Assembly (NCBI GenBank): GCA_026995265.1
Contig: JALWPC010000659.1
Span: 1 to 33,835, forward strand
DNA: 33,835 nucleotides
Source: Paracoccaceae bacterium
GTDB lineage: Bacteria > Pseudomonadota > Alphaproteobacteria > Rhodobacterales > Rhodobacteraceae
Direction: 5' to 3'
This document shows, piece after piece, positions 9,053 to 18,277 of the stretch. Numbering within the stretch: position 1 is the stretch's first letter; every line of letters begins with the position of its first letter. The position numbers and the translations under genes are program-made. The notes under the pieces were generated by a model. That model was not told the origin of the DNA. It did not search any database and worked only from the letters and a program-made list of their open reading frames with translations.

Positions 9053-9255
9053 CCGACCGCCTGACCAAGCTTGAAGAACACACCGCCCACCAGGCGGCCA
9101 CGCTGGAGGAGCTAAGCGGCGTGGTGGCCGCGCAGGCCGAGCAAATAGCGCGGCTGGAGCGGCGGGTGCGGCTATTGATGGAACGCGCGGCACAGATGGA
9201 GGCCGACACTATGCCGGGCGCGCCCCTGGCTGACCAGAAACCGCCGCATTGGTAG
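9049..9255 (+). CDS. slyX: SlyX family protein
   Basis: ATG at 9049 overlaps the GST stop (ATGA); MTDRLTKLEEHTAHQAATLEELSGVVAAQAEQIARLERRVRLL...PHW. Confidence 0.85.
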   Translation: MTDRLTKLEEHTAHQAATLEELSGVVAAQAEQIARLERRVRLLMERAAQMEADTMPGAPLADQKPPHW

Positions 9256-9256
9256 C

Positions 9257-9859
9257 ATGGAAACGGTTGTCATCCTTCATGGCCTGGGCCGGAGCGGGGC
9301 CTCTATGCGCAAGCTGGCCAAAGCGGTCAGGGCGGCGGGGTTTCGGGATATGGTGATCGACTATCCCTCTACCCGCCATACCATCGGGGCGCTGGTTGAC
9401 GGGCTTTGCGACAAACTCCCGCCGGAGGGTCGCCTGCATTTCGTTGGCCATTCGCTCGGCGGTATCCTTGCCAAAAAGCTGGCCAAGCGGCTGGGCCCTG
9501 TCCGCCGTGGCCGTGTGGTGCAGATAGGCGCGCCGAATTTCGGCAGCGAATTGGCGGCACGAGCTGCGCTTTTCTCCAGGGTTATGGGGCCGGCACTGGC
9601 CGAGTTACACCCGCATGAAGGCGAAGATGACAGCGCGCTGGATATGGGCGCTATTGGCGGCACGGCGGCACTGGCGGCCTATAGCCTGATCACCGGCATT
9701 GACGGCGAAAACGACGGCAAGGTCAGCCTGCGTTCGGCCTTTGGCAACGCCCCCGAGGGCAAAAAGCTGGCCCTGCCTGTGGCCCACAGCCTGATGATGC
9801 AGGATAAGCGGGTGATAGAAGCGGCGGTGGACTTTCTGAAGAACGGACATTTTGAATAA
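9257..9859 (+). CDS. Alpha/beta hydrolase, lipase-like
   Basis: 200 aa; VVILHGLGRSGASM, HFVGHSLGGILAKKLAKRL (GHSLGG nucleophile elbow). Confidence 0.85.
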   Translation: METVVILHGLGRSGASMRKLAKAVRAAGFRDMVIDYPSTRHTIGALVDGLCDKLPPEGRLHFVGHSLGGILAKKLAKRLGPVRRGRVVQIGAPNFGSELAARAALFSRVMGPALAELHPHEGEDDSALDMGAIGGTAALAAYSLITGIDGENDGKVSLRSAFGNAPEGKKLALPVAHSLMMQDKRVIEAAVDFLKNGHFE

Positions 9860-9974
9860 CCGTGCGGCTCTTTATCCCGTGGGGCGATGCGCGGGCGTCG
9901 GGGGCCAAAATGGCGCAAGCGGGCGATTTGGCTTGAAACGCCGCCCCGGGCTTGGCAAGACGGGGCAACTGGTT

Positions 9975-11117
9975 ATGGAGCAAAATATGCAAGCGAGCGC
10001 GAGGGCGTATTTGGAAGGCGGGCGCACGGGCGACGGGTTGACGGCCCTGCGTGCCGAGGTGGGCCGCCTGATGGCGGGGTTTGCCGCCAACGGCGCAATC
10101 CCTGTAGAGCCCGCTGCCCTGCTGCCTGCCGATCTGCTGATCGACCTTTACGGCGAGGACCTGCGCGCCCGCGCCTACACCACCCACGACCCGAACTTGG
10201 GCGAGCAGATGCTACGGCCGGATTTCACCGTGCCGGTGGCGCAGATGCATATGGAAAGCGGCGCGGCACAAGCCCGCTATGCCTATGCGGGCCCGGTCTG
10301 GCGGCGCCAGGAGCCGGGCTCTGCGCGCCCGGTGGAATACCTGCAATGCGGGTTTGAAGCCTTTGGCGACCCCGACACCGCGAGGGCCGATGCCGAGGTC
10401 TTTGCCCTGTTGGCCGAGGCCCTGCGTGGCGCGCCGGTTTCCCCGGTCATCGGCGATATGGGGCTGGTGCGCGCCGGGGTCGAGGCCCTCTCCACCACCG
10501 CCCCGCGCAAGGCCGCCCTGTTGCGCCACCTCTGGCGCCCCGCCCGTTTCAAGCACCTGCTGGAGCGCTACGCCGCGCCGCCCAGGCCCGGCCCCTCCCG
10601 CGCCGCCCTGCTGCAAGCCGTGGAAAACGGCACGCTAACGGGCCAGCTTGCCCCCGCCATCGGCCTGCGCTCGCCGGAGGAAATCATCGCCCGCGCCGGG
10701 TTGCTGGCAGAAGACGCCGCCACCCCGCCCATTCCCGCCGCCGAAGTGGCGCTGCTGGAACAGGCGCTGGCGGTAAAAGCCCCACTGGGCGAGGCGCTCA
10801 AAACCCTGCGCAGTATCGCCGCCGACATGCCCGGCCTGACCCCGGCAATTGACCGGATCGAAGCCCGCGCCGAGGCCCTCGCCACCTTCGGGATTGACGG
10901 TTTCCAGCTACTCTTCGAGGCCAGCTTCGGGCGCACCACGCTGGAATATTATGACGGTTTCGTCTTCGGCTTCACCGCCGAAAGCCGCCCAGACCTGCCA
11001 CAAATCGCCCAGGGGGGGCGCTACGGCGCGCTCACCCGCGCATTGGGGCGCGAGGCCCCCGCCGTGGGCGGCATCATCCGGCCGGAAGCGCTGCTGGCGC
11101 TGGGAGGGGACGCATGA
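9975..11117 (+). CDS. hisZ: ATP phosphoribosyltransferase regulatory subunit
   Basis: HisRS-like catalytic-core paralogue (LGEQMLRPDFTVPVAQMH, YAGPVWRRQEPGSARPVEYLQCGFEAFG) directly upstream of a short-form hisG; start at MEQNMQASARAYLEGG (9975). Confidence 0.92.
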   Translation: MEQNMQASARAYLEGGRTGDGLTALRAEVGRLMAGFAANGAIPVEPAALLPADLLIDLYGEDLRARAYTTHDPNLGEQMLRPDFTVPVAQMHMESGAAQARYAYAGPVWRRQEPGSARPVEYLQCGFEAFGDPDTARADAEVFALLAEALRGAPVSPVIGDMGLVRAGVEALSTTAPRKAALLRHLWRPARFKHLLERYAAPPRPGPSRAALLQAVENGTLTGQLAPAIGLRSPEEIIARAGLLAEDAATPPIPAAEVALLEQALAVKAPLGEALKTLRSIAADMPGLTPAIDRIEARAEALATFGIDGFQLLFEASFGRTTLEYYDGFVFGFTAESRPDLPQIAQGGRYGALTRALGREAPAVGGIIRPEALLALGGDA

Positions 11118-11812
11118 GCCTGAAACTCGCGGTGCCCTCCAAGGGCCGTTTGCAGGAGCAAACTTTCGAGTGGTTCGCCGCGCGCGGCATCACCCTGGAG
11201 CGCACCGGCTCGGGGCGTGAATACGCCGGCCAGGTGCTCGGCGTTGAGGGCGTGGAGCTTGTGCTGCTCTCGGCAGGCGAGATCCCCCGCGAGCTGGCGG
11301 CGGGGCGCATCCATATGGGCGTGACGGGCCAGGACCTGATCGCCGAGAAACTCCCCGCCTGGCAGATGCAGGTGGAGCCGGTCGCGGAAATGGGCTTTGG
11401 CCATGCGGACCTCGTCCTTGCCGTGCCCGCCTTCTGGGCCGATGTGGACAGCATCGACGACCTCGACGCCGTGGCGGCGGCCTTTCGCAAGGCCCACGGG
11501 ATGCGCCTGCGCATTGCCACCAAATACCACAACATCGTGCGCGAGTATCTGAAGCGCGAGGGCGTGGCCGATTACCTGTTGGTGGACAGCCAGGGGGCCA
11601 CCGAGGGCACGATCAAGAACCTCACCGCCGAGGCGGTGGCAGACATCACCTCCACCGGCGATACCCTGCGCGCCAACCACCTGAAAGTGCTGGACGGCCC
11701 GCCAATTCTGGCCTCGCAAGCCACGCTTTTTGCCAGCAAGGCCGCCGATTGGAGCGGGGCCGGGGCCGCCCGCGCCGCCATTCTGCAGCGTATCGGAGCT
11801 ACAAATGACTGA
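11114..11812 (+). CDS. hisG: ATP phosphoribosyltransferase, short form
   Basis: 232 aa; LAVPSKGRLQEQTFEWF, RIATKYHNIVREYLKREGV; 4-nt overlap with hisZ. Confidence 0.95.
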   Translation: MSLKLAVPSKGRLQEQTFEWFAARGITLERTGSGREYAGQVLGVEGVELVLLSAGEIPRELAAGRIHMGVTGQDLIAEKLPAWQMQVEPVAEMGFGHADLVLAVPAFWADVDSIDDLDAVAAAFRKAHGMRLRIATKYHNIVREYLKREGVADYLLVDSQGATEGTIKNLTAEAVADITSTGDTLRANHLKVLDGPPILASQATLFASKAADWSGAGAARAAILQRIGATND

Positions 11813-12371
11813 CGCCCTCACCTTCCTGCAAACCCGCCGCTCGACCCCGGCCAAAACCCTGCGCAAACCCGTGCCGACGCGGCCCGAGATCGAGGCCCTG
11901 CTCACCATCGCCGCCCGCTCGCCCGACCACAAAAAGCTGGAGCCATGGCGCTTCATTGTGCTGTCAGAAGCGGCGCTGAAGCGCCTCGGCCCTCTGGCCG
12001 AATCCCGCTACGATGCCCTGGACTTGCCCGCGGACAAGCGCGCCAAAACCTGCTCACAGTTCAATGATGGCCTGCTGGCGGTGGCGGTCATAGCCTCCCC
12101 CAGGCCCAGCGATTTGGTGCCGGAAGCAGAGCAAATCCTCTCGGCGGGGGCGGTCTGCCTTGCGCTGCTCAACGGGGCGCTGGCCTCGGGCTGGGGGGCC
12201 AACTGGCTCAGCGGGCCGATGGCCCATGACCGCGCATTCCTCGAAACCGGCCTTGGGCTGGCCCCCCATGAATTCGTCGCCGGGTTCATCCATATCGCCA
12301 CCCGCAGCGCCACCCCGCCCGAGCGCCCCCGCCCCGATGTGCCAGGCCTCACCACGTGGCTTGAGGTCTAG
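11805..12371 (+). CDS. Nitroreductase family protein
   Basis: MTDALTFLQTRRSTPAKTLRKPVPTRPEIEALLTIAARSPDHKKLEPWRFIVL, typical nitroreductase N-terminus; start overlaps the hisG end. Confidence 0.9.
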   Translation: MTDALTFLQTRRSTPAKTLRKPVPTRPEIEALLTIAARSPDHKKLEPWRFIVLSEAALKRLGPLAESRYDALDLPADKRAKTCSQFNDGLLAVAVIASPRPSDLVPEAEQILSAGAVCLALLNGALASGWGANWLSGPMAHDRAFLETGLGLAPHEFVAGFIHIATRSATPPERPRPDVPGLTTWLEV

Positions 12372-12390
12372 ACAAGCACCGCTCAGGGAG

Positions 12391-12503
12391 GGGTGCGCTT
12401 GCACGAGGGGGCGCGTCGCCCCCCGCCGGGGCGCAGCCGAGGCCATGCCCAACGGTCGGGGCGGTTTGCGCAACAAACAGCATCCGTCAGGCGGGAGCGC
12501 ACC
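12391..12503 (+). repeat. Dispersed intergenic repeat family 2, copy A
   Basis: Hairpins GTGC(gctt)GCAC, GGGGGCG(cgt)CGCCCCC and GTTTG(cgcaa)CAAAC around GGGGCGCAGCCGAGGCCATGCCCAAC; homologous to 21494-21600. Confidence 0.8.
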
Positions 12504-12621
12504 TTCGGTTGAAGGGGCTGATTTCGAAACAAAACACAGCCCCCCAAAAAAGACAGCCCATCCCACACTACCCCTTTAAGGTGTATAATCCTTTACAATT
12601 TCCAGAACAAACGCCTTGGCC

Positions 12622-12655
12622 AAAATAACTACATTCCTAGGTATGTAGTTATTTT
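12622..12655. repeat. 34-bp near-perfect palindrome in an AT-rich spacer
   Basis: AAAATAACTACATTCCTAGGTATGTAGTTATTTT: 13-bp perfect arms around TCCTAGGT. Confidence 0.85.
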
Positions 12656-12815
12656 AATCTCGTTATTAAGCTGCAATATCATAAGTTTACTGAAATTTGT
12701 CAGATATATTTTCTTTGAAGTATTATACGTTGCGGCACACGCTTAAGTGCATCCTTGCAGCCGCAAAACTTAGCCCCTCGGCGCGGCCCCGGCAGATTCC
12801 ATATCCATTCTCCGC

Positions 12816-13784
12816 CTAAACCTCAGGCACACCGCCCGCCAACACTTCGTTAAACCACGCCGTGTCGATGTTTCCCCCCGTCAGGATCACCCCCACGGCC
12901 TTACCTTGCATCATCGCCCGCTCTTGCATCAACGCCGCCGTGGCCGCCGCCCCTGCCCCTTCGGCCACATTGTGGGTGGTGCGGAACAACAGGCGCACCG
13001 CATCGGCAATTTCAACGTCGCTGACAGACACAATCCGCTCCGCCCCGGCTGCATAAATCTCATAGGCCTCGGCCACAGGCACCCGCACCGCCATGCCATC
13101 GGCAAAAGTAGCCGTGGGGCCGGTTTCCACCAGCGTCCCCGCTGCCACCGAAAGCTTCGCCGCCTGTGCCGTATCCGCCACCACACCCACCACTTTGGTT
13201 TTCAGCCCCAGCGCGTTGCGGGCCAAAATGGTGCCGCAAATGCCCGAGCCGCAGCCGATGGGCACATAAACCGTGTCCAGATGCGGCGCGGCTGTCAGCA
13301 GTTCATAGGCATAGGTCGCCACCCCGCGCACCAGTTCCATATGGAAAGGTGGCACCGGGTGCCAGCCCTCCTGCTCCGCCACCCGCATCGCCTCCAGGCG
13401 GGCTTCGTCAAAATCATCGCCAAATTCGGAGAGCGTGCCGCCAAAGGCCCGCATCGCAGCATTTTTCTCAACCGAATTGCCCCGCGGCACATAGATATGC
13501 GCCGAAAGCCCTGCCGCAGTGGAGGCCCGCGCCTGGCTTTGCCCGTGATTGCCCCGGGTGGCGGTGATAATTCCGCGCACCCCGGGCCGTTCCCGCTTGA
13601 GCCAATCGATAAACGTGATCCCGCCGCGCACCTTGAAAGCCCCCGTCGGGCTGTGGTTTTCGTGCTTCACCCATGTTTCCACCCCCAGCTCTTTTGCCAG
13701 CAGAGGCCACGCGTATTGCGGGGTTTCGGGCATTTGGCTCCGGACAAGGCCACAAGCCGCTTCGATTTCCGGTTTCGTGAGCAT
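12816..13784 (-). CDS. PLP-dependent threonine/serine dehydratase-like protein
   Basis: KHENHSPTGAFKVRGG (PLP lysine motif), TATRGNHGQS, PIGCGSGICGT, ILTGGNID; start at MLTKPEIEAACG. Confidence 0.9.
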   Translation of the reverse strand: MLTKPEIEAACGLVRSQMPETPQYAWPLLAKELGVETWVKHENHSPTGAFKVRGGITFIDWLKRERPGVRGIITATRGNHGQSQARASTAAGLSAHIYVPRGNSVEKNAAMRAFGGTLSEFGDDFDEARLEAMRVAEQEGWHPVPPFHMELVRGVATYAYELLTAAPHLDTVYVPIGCGSGICGTILARNALGLKTKVVGVVADTAQAAKLSVAAGTLVETGPTATFADGMAVRVPVAEAYEIYAAGAERIVSVSDVEIADAVRLLFRTTHNVAEGAGAAATAALMQERAMMQGKAVGVILTGGNIDTAWFNEVLAGGVPEV

Positions 13785-13939
13785 CGGAAGCCCCCTTTTT
13801 TGCGGCAAGCCTACGGCTGCAAACCAAAAGGAACAAGCCTATAGGCAAAAAACCGCTCAATTTACGTGACGGTAAGGTGGAATTTAAGGAATTCAACCGT
13901 AAATACTAGGCATTCATTACTTTATGCGTGAGCCGCCAC

Positions 13940-14974
13940 ATGCCTAATACCGATATTGTTGTAACCGAGATCATGTATGATCCGGTAAATACCCTGCCGA
14001 ACGATAACAACTACGAATGGGTCGAAGTCACCAACACCGGTGCCAGTGCCATCACCATGGCCGGTTGGACACTGGATGACTCCAACACCGGAAATGGTGG
14101 CGTCGGCACCATTCCGACCACAACGCTAAACCCCGGCGACATTGCCATTTTTTACAATGACAACATCACCGCAGCCCAGTTTATTGCCGCGTTCAACCCC
14201 GCACCGGGCACAATCCTAATTCCGGTTGCGGGGTGGCAGCCGTTAAACAATAGCGGCGGGGACACGGTCAATATTATTGATAACACCGGTGCCGTGGTCG
14301 ACACCGTGGTCTATGCCGATGACGCCACTCCCGGCCAATCGCTCAACTACACGCCCGGCGGCGTGTATGAAGGCCCCGGCGTGCCGGACCCGGGTATCGT
14401 TTGCTTTACCGCAGGCAGTATGATCGAAACCGAAACCGGCCCGCGCCGGATCGAGGATGTGCGCGTGGGCGACCGTATCCGCACGCTTGATCACGGGTTG
14501 CAAACCCTGCGCTGGGTCGGGCGACGGCATGTGTCGGTGCAAGAGCAAATGCGCCATCCGGAGCTTTGCCCGGTGGAAATTGACAAGGGTGCGCTTGGCC
14601 CACACACGCCTGTGCGCCGCACGCGGGTTTCTCCGCAGCACCGGATGCTGATTTCCAGCGACCTGACGACCCTGTTATTCGGCCAGCCCCATATGCTGTG
14701 CGCGGCCATCTCGCTGGTTGCGCTGCCCGGGGTCCGGCGCCTTGATACCGAAGAACCGGTCGAATATGTGCATATCCTGTTTGATCGCCACGAGGTGGTC
14801 TTTGTGGACGGGCAGGCCAGCGAAAGCTTTTTTCCGAGTGAAGACAGCCTTTCCGCGCTCTCCCCCCTTGCCCGCAAAGAGCTTTTCGCGCTATTTCCCG
14901 AGCTTGAAAGCGCGGCATTGCCGCTTGCCTATCCGGTGATGAGCCCCGCAGAGGCCGCGCTCCTTACGCAATAA
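13940..14974 (+). CDS. Lamin-tail-domain (LTD) plus C-terminal Hint domain protein
   Basis: N-terminus DIVVTEIMYDPVNTLPNDNNYEWVEVTNTGASAITMAGWTLDDSNT...GDIAIFYND is LTD-like; C-terminus CFTAGSMIETETGPRRIEDVRVGDRIRTLDHGLQTLRWVG...RVSPQHRMLI...DRHEVVFVDGQASESFFP is Hint_2-like. ATG at 13940; an upstream GTG at 13928 is possible. Confidence 0.88.
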   Translation: MPNTDIVVTEIMYDPVNTLPNDNNYEWVEVTNTGASAITMAGWTLDDSNTGNGGVGTIPTTTLNPGDIAIFYNDNITAAQFIAAFNPAPGTILIPVAGWQPLNNSGGDTVNIIDNTGAVVDTVVYADDATPGQSLNYTPGGVYEGPGVPDPGIVCFTAGSMIETETGPRRIEDVRVGDRIRTLDHGLQTLRWVGRRHVSVQEQMRHPELCPVEIDKGALGPHTPVRRTRVSPQHRMLISSDLTTLLFGQPHMLCAAISLVALPGVRRLDTEEPVEYVHILFDRHEVVFVDGQASESFFPSEDSLSALSPLARKELFALFPELESAALPLAYPVMSPAEAALLTQ

Positions 14975-14983
14975 AGGCGCGCC

Positions 14984-15691
14984 ATGAACCTGTTTAGTGA
15001 TTTTGCCAAAGCCATAAACCAGCTTTTTGACCCGAAATTCCTGTGGGTGCTGATAAAGGCCGTTGGCCTGAGCGCGCTTTTGTTTGGCGGGGCCTATTTC
15101 GGCTTTATCTGGCTGGCGGTCACCATTCTGCCCGGTTCGGTCAGCCTGCCCTGGCTGGGCACCGTTCCTATTGGTGACTGGTTCGGCGCCGTAGCTTTCA
15201 CCGGCACGCTTGTCATGGCCATGTTCCTTATGTTTCCGGTGGCAGCGGTGTTTTTGGGTTTCTTTCTGGAAGACATCGCGGACGCGGTCGAGGCCAAGCA
15301 TTACCCGCACTTGCCACAGGTCCCCCCCATGCACTTCAGCACCGCCATGGGCGAAGCGTTGCGGTTTCTGGTGGTGATGATCCTTGCCAACCTGCTGGCG
15401 CTCATCATCTATTTCGCCTCCACCCTGCTGGCCCCGGTAATCTTTTACATCGTCAACGGCTTTTTACTGGGGCGTGAATATTTCCAGCTTGTGGCCATGC
15501 GGCGGCTCGGGGGCAAGGCGGCCACAAGGTTACGCAAGGCGCATCGCTGGGAAATATGGTTTGCCGGAATTCTGATGGCGGTGCCCCTGTCCGTGCCGGT
15601 GCTCAACCTGTTGGTGCCACTTCTGGGCGTGGCCACCTTCACCCACCAGTTTCACCGCCTGAACGGCGAAACCCGCGGACGGAATTCATAA
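14984..15691 (+). CDS. EI24/CysZ-like integral membrane protein
   Basis: 235 aa, several hydrophobic segments, FLEDIADAVEAKHYPHLP and NGFLLGREYFQLVAMRR, typical of EI24 domain proteins. Confidence 0.85.
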   Translation: MNLFSDFAKAINQLFDPKFLWVLIKAVGLSALLFGGAYFGFIWLAVTILPGSVSLPWLGTVPIGDWFGAVAFTGTLVMAMFLMFPVAAVFLGFFLEDIADAVEAKHYPHLPQVPPMHFSTAMGEALRFLVVMILANLLALIIYFASTLLAPVIFYIVNGFLLGREYFQLVAMRRLGGKAATRLRKAHRWEIWFAGILMAVPLSVPVLNLLVPLLGVATFTHQFHRLNGETRGRNS

Positions 15692-15739
15692 TTCATAATA
15701 AAGCCCCGCACCCACGCCCGCATAAACCCCTGCGGGCGG

Positions 15740-16783
15740 CTAGGCCGAAGCAAGCAGCAATGCGGTTTCCGACGGGGCCAGAAGCGCGCGCGCCGTGGGG
15801 CCGTAGCCTTCCGGCGAAGCGGACAGTTCGGGAAAGAGCCTCAGGATTTCGGCGCGGGTCGCGTCTTCGACCGCGTTCAGCACTCCGGCACGCGGATAGA
15901 AGCTCTCGCTCGGCAGCCCTTCTGAAAAAACGATCTCGTGCTGATCAAACATCATATGGAAATAGTCCGCCGTGCCGCCGGACTGGCGCAGGATGGTCCG
16001 GTCATTCACGAGGTCTTTGGCGGGCACCAGCACTTCGGCCTCGCCAAACAGCGTTTCCGCGCGCCAGTCGGCCAGCATAATTCTGTGGTTGGGCGAGACT
16101 TTCAGGTCTCGCGTGTTCCCCAGCGCGCCCTTGCGAAAGAGAATCGGGGCCAGATCACCGCGCGCGGCGCAGGTGGTTGAGCCTATCCAGCGAATTGGTC
16201 GAAAACCGTGGTCCTTGGTGCGCACCAGATCACCGGCTTTCAGGGTTTCGATCAACCGCGGGCCGGATTTGGTTTCAATATGGGTGCCCCGCAAAAAGCA
16301 GGCAAGGATAGAAATATTATCCAGCAAGGCCCCGAGCGAATTATCATTTCCGATTTCGGTAAAACGCAGGGTGTAGGTGCCCGCCGCCGGAAAAGAGACC
16401 GGAATGGAATATCCGGTGAACGCATGCGCTGTGGGCGTAATCGTTTGCGTGGCAACCACAGCGCCGGTGTTGTCCAGAATTTCCACGGTATAGCCATCAC
16501 CGACCTGGGCATTGGTCCGCAAGGCGGCATCAAAGGTGATGTCGGTGTTTAGGGGGCCGCCAACGGTGAAGCTTTGTTCCAGCACAGTGGTCTGGCCGGC
16601 GTGCCCGTCCATCTCGGCAACGGTATTTCCGGTGTTGCCGTTATGCAGATAGGTATCTTCGGTCCAGTGCGGTGTGCCGCCAAGGAATGAGCCGATTTCG
16701 TTATCTGTGTTTGCGCCGCCTGTCCAGTTTGCAAACTGGTTTTCAAAATCGCCGTTCACGATAACATTTATAGGGGGGGGCAT
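15740..16783 (-). CDS. Hint-domain protein with N-terminal beta-sandwich (carbohydrate-binding-like) module
   Basis: N-terminus NVIVNGDFENQFANWTGG...LEQSFTVGG...FDAALRTN...GTYTLRFTEIGNDNSLGALLDNISI resembles a beta-sandwich module; C-terminus CFLRGTHIETKSGPRLIETLKAGDLVRTKDHGFRPIRWIG...KVSPNHRIML...DQHEIVFSEGLPSESFYP is Hint_2-like. Confidence 0.87.
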   Translation of the reverse strand: MPPPINVIVNGDFENQFANWTGGANTDNEIGSFLGGTPHWTEDTYLHNGNTGNTVAEMDGHAGQTTVLEQSFTVGGPLNTDITFDAALRTNAQVGDGYTVEILDNTGAVVATQTITPTAHAFTGYSIPVSFPAAGTYTLRFTEIGNDNSLGALLDNISILACFLRGTHIETKSGPRLIETLKAGDLVRTKDHGFRPIRWIGSTTCAARGDLAPILFRKGALGNTRDLKVSPNHRIMLADWRAETLFGEAEVLVPAKDLVNDRTILRQSGGTADYFHMMFDQHEIVFSEGLPSESFYPRAGVLNAVEDATRAEILRLFPELSASPEGYGPTARALLAPSETALLLASA

Positions 16784-16912
16784 GTCAGCCTCCAGAAAAC
16801 AATGAATTGATTACGAGTACAATCGCAATTTAGATTCATTCCCAAGGATATTCAATATTAAACTGACATTTAGCTGACATTTGGTTAACGGGCCAATACT
16901 TAAGTAGTGGCT

Positions 16913-17179
16913 CTAGCGATTCCGGCCGTAAAAATCGAGGTCTGCTATCGTGACCGGACCATAGACAATAAACAGGCAGAGCGGCACCCAAAGGCATATT
17001 GTCACCACCGTAACCCAAAACATTTTTTTGCCGATCATAGGGTTGATGGGCGCAGAGGCGGGCGTGCCTGCTACGCGCTCCCCGTCTTCCTCTTGCGAGC
17101 GTTGCCCGAGCGGCAGCGCCATAAAAAGCAGCATGAACCAAAGAACGGCGAATAGCACAAGCGCGGCGGTGATGGTCAT
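16913..17179 (-). CDS. DUF1467 family protein
   Basis: 88 aa, two TM segments, ALPLGQRSQEEDGERVAGTPASAPINPMIGKKMFWVT; overlaps the epimerase gene by 4 nt. Confidence 0.85.
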   Translation of the reverse strand: MTITAALVLFAVLWFMLLFMALPLGQRSQEEDGERVAGTPASAPINPMIGKKMFWVTVVTICLWVPLCLFIVYGPVTIADLDFYGRNR

Positions 17180-17574
17180 ATCTGTTCGAGCTCCACAAGG
17201 GTTCCGGTAAAATCTTTCGGGTGCAGGAAAAGCACGGGCTTGCCGTGCGCCCCGGTCTTTATATCCCCCAAAACCCGCGCGCCGCCAGCCAGCATCTTGT
17301 CGCGGGCGGCCTCGATGTCCGCCACCTCAAAGCAGATGTGGTGGATACCCCCCGCCGGATTTTTGGCCAGAAAGCCGGCAATCGGGCTGTTCTCTCCCAG
17401 CGGGTGCAGCAATTCGATTTTGGTGTTGGGCAGGGTCACAAACACCACGGTGACGCCGTGGTCCGGCTCGTCCTGCGGCGTGCCCACCTCGGCCCCGAGG
17501 GTGTCGCGATAGGTTTTGACCGCCGCCGCGAGGTCGGGCACGGCAATGGCGACATGGTTCAGGTTTCCGATCAT
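17176..17574 (-). CDS. mce: Methylmalonyl-CoA epimerase
   Basis: [30 protein letters not shown]...[32 protein letters not shown]; start trimmed from the longest ORF. Confidence 0.94.
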   Translation of the reverse strand: MIGNLNHVAIAVPDLAAAVKTYRDTLGAEVGTPQDEPDHGVTVVFVTLPNTKIELLHPLGENSPIAGFLAKNPAGGIHHICFEVADIEAARDKMLAGGARVLGDIKTGAHGKPVLFLHPKDFTGTLVELEQI

Positions 17575-17788
17575 GGGGCCTCCTTGGGCATGGCATACCC
17601 AACGGGGCGGGGAATTGCAAATACACCGCATCCGCCACCCCATCAATGGGGCCGGCCCCCAACCGCAACCGGGGCGATATTCCGCCTTTTGTCGGGCTTT
17701 CCTGAATTTTGCAAAAAAAAACCCTTTGCCCTGCGACAAAATGGTTGCACAATGGCGGCAATCAAAAAGCAAGAGTCAGGGAGAAGAT

Positions 17789-18277
17789 ATGACCAACGTT
17801 TCAATGACTGTGAACGGCAAGGCCGTCAGCGGCGAGGTCGAGGGGCGCACATTGCTCGTCGATTTCCTGCGGGAAAGCCTGAATCTCACCGGCACCCATG
17901 TGGGCTGCGACACCAGCCAATGCGGGGCCTGCACCGTGCATGTGGGCGGCAAGATGGTGAAATCCTGCACCATGCTGGCGCTGGAAGCCGATGGCGCAGA
18001 GGTCACCACCATCGAGGGCATGGCCAATGACGACGGCTCGCTGGGTGTTATCCAGGCCGCCTTTCAGGAGCATCACGGGCTGCAATGCGGCTTTTGCACG
18101 CCGGGCATGGTGATGGCGGCCTCGGCGCTGCTGGCGGAGAATAAAAACCCGTCAGAGGCGGAGATTCGCAAGCATCTGGACGGCAATATCTGCCGTTGCA
18201 CCGGGTATCACAACATCGTGAAGTCAATTCAGGCCGCGGCAAGCGCGCTGAGCCAGGGGGAGAAAGCATATGCCTAA
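17789..18277 (+). CDS. coxS: Aerobic CO dehydrogenase-type small (2x[2Fe-2S]) subunit
   Basis: [21 protein letters not shown] and [10 protein letters not shown]...[12 protein letters not shown] cluster motifs; start ATGACCAACGTT after GGGAGAAG. Confidence 0.93.
   Translation: MTNVSMTVNGKAVSGEVEGRTLLVDFLRESLNLTGTHVGCDTSQCGACTVHVGGKMVKSCTMLALEADGAEVTTIEGMANDDGSLGVIQAAFQEHHGLQCGFCTPGMVMAASALLAENKNPSEAEIRKHLDGNICRCTGYHNIVKSIQAAASALSQGEKAYA

Noticed and set aside
12655-12672. TTAA-N8-TTAA as a CtrA site (TTAATCTCGTTATTAA)
   Set aside because: Spacing is 8, not the canonical 7, and the site lies between convergent genes with no evident promoter.
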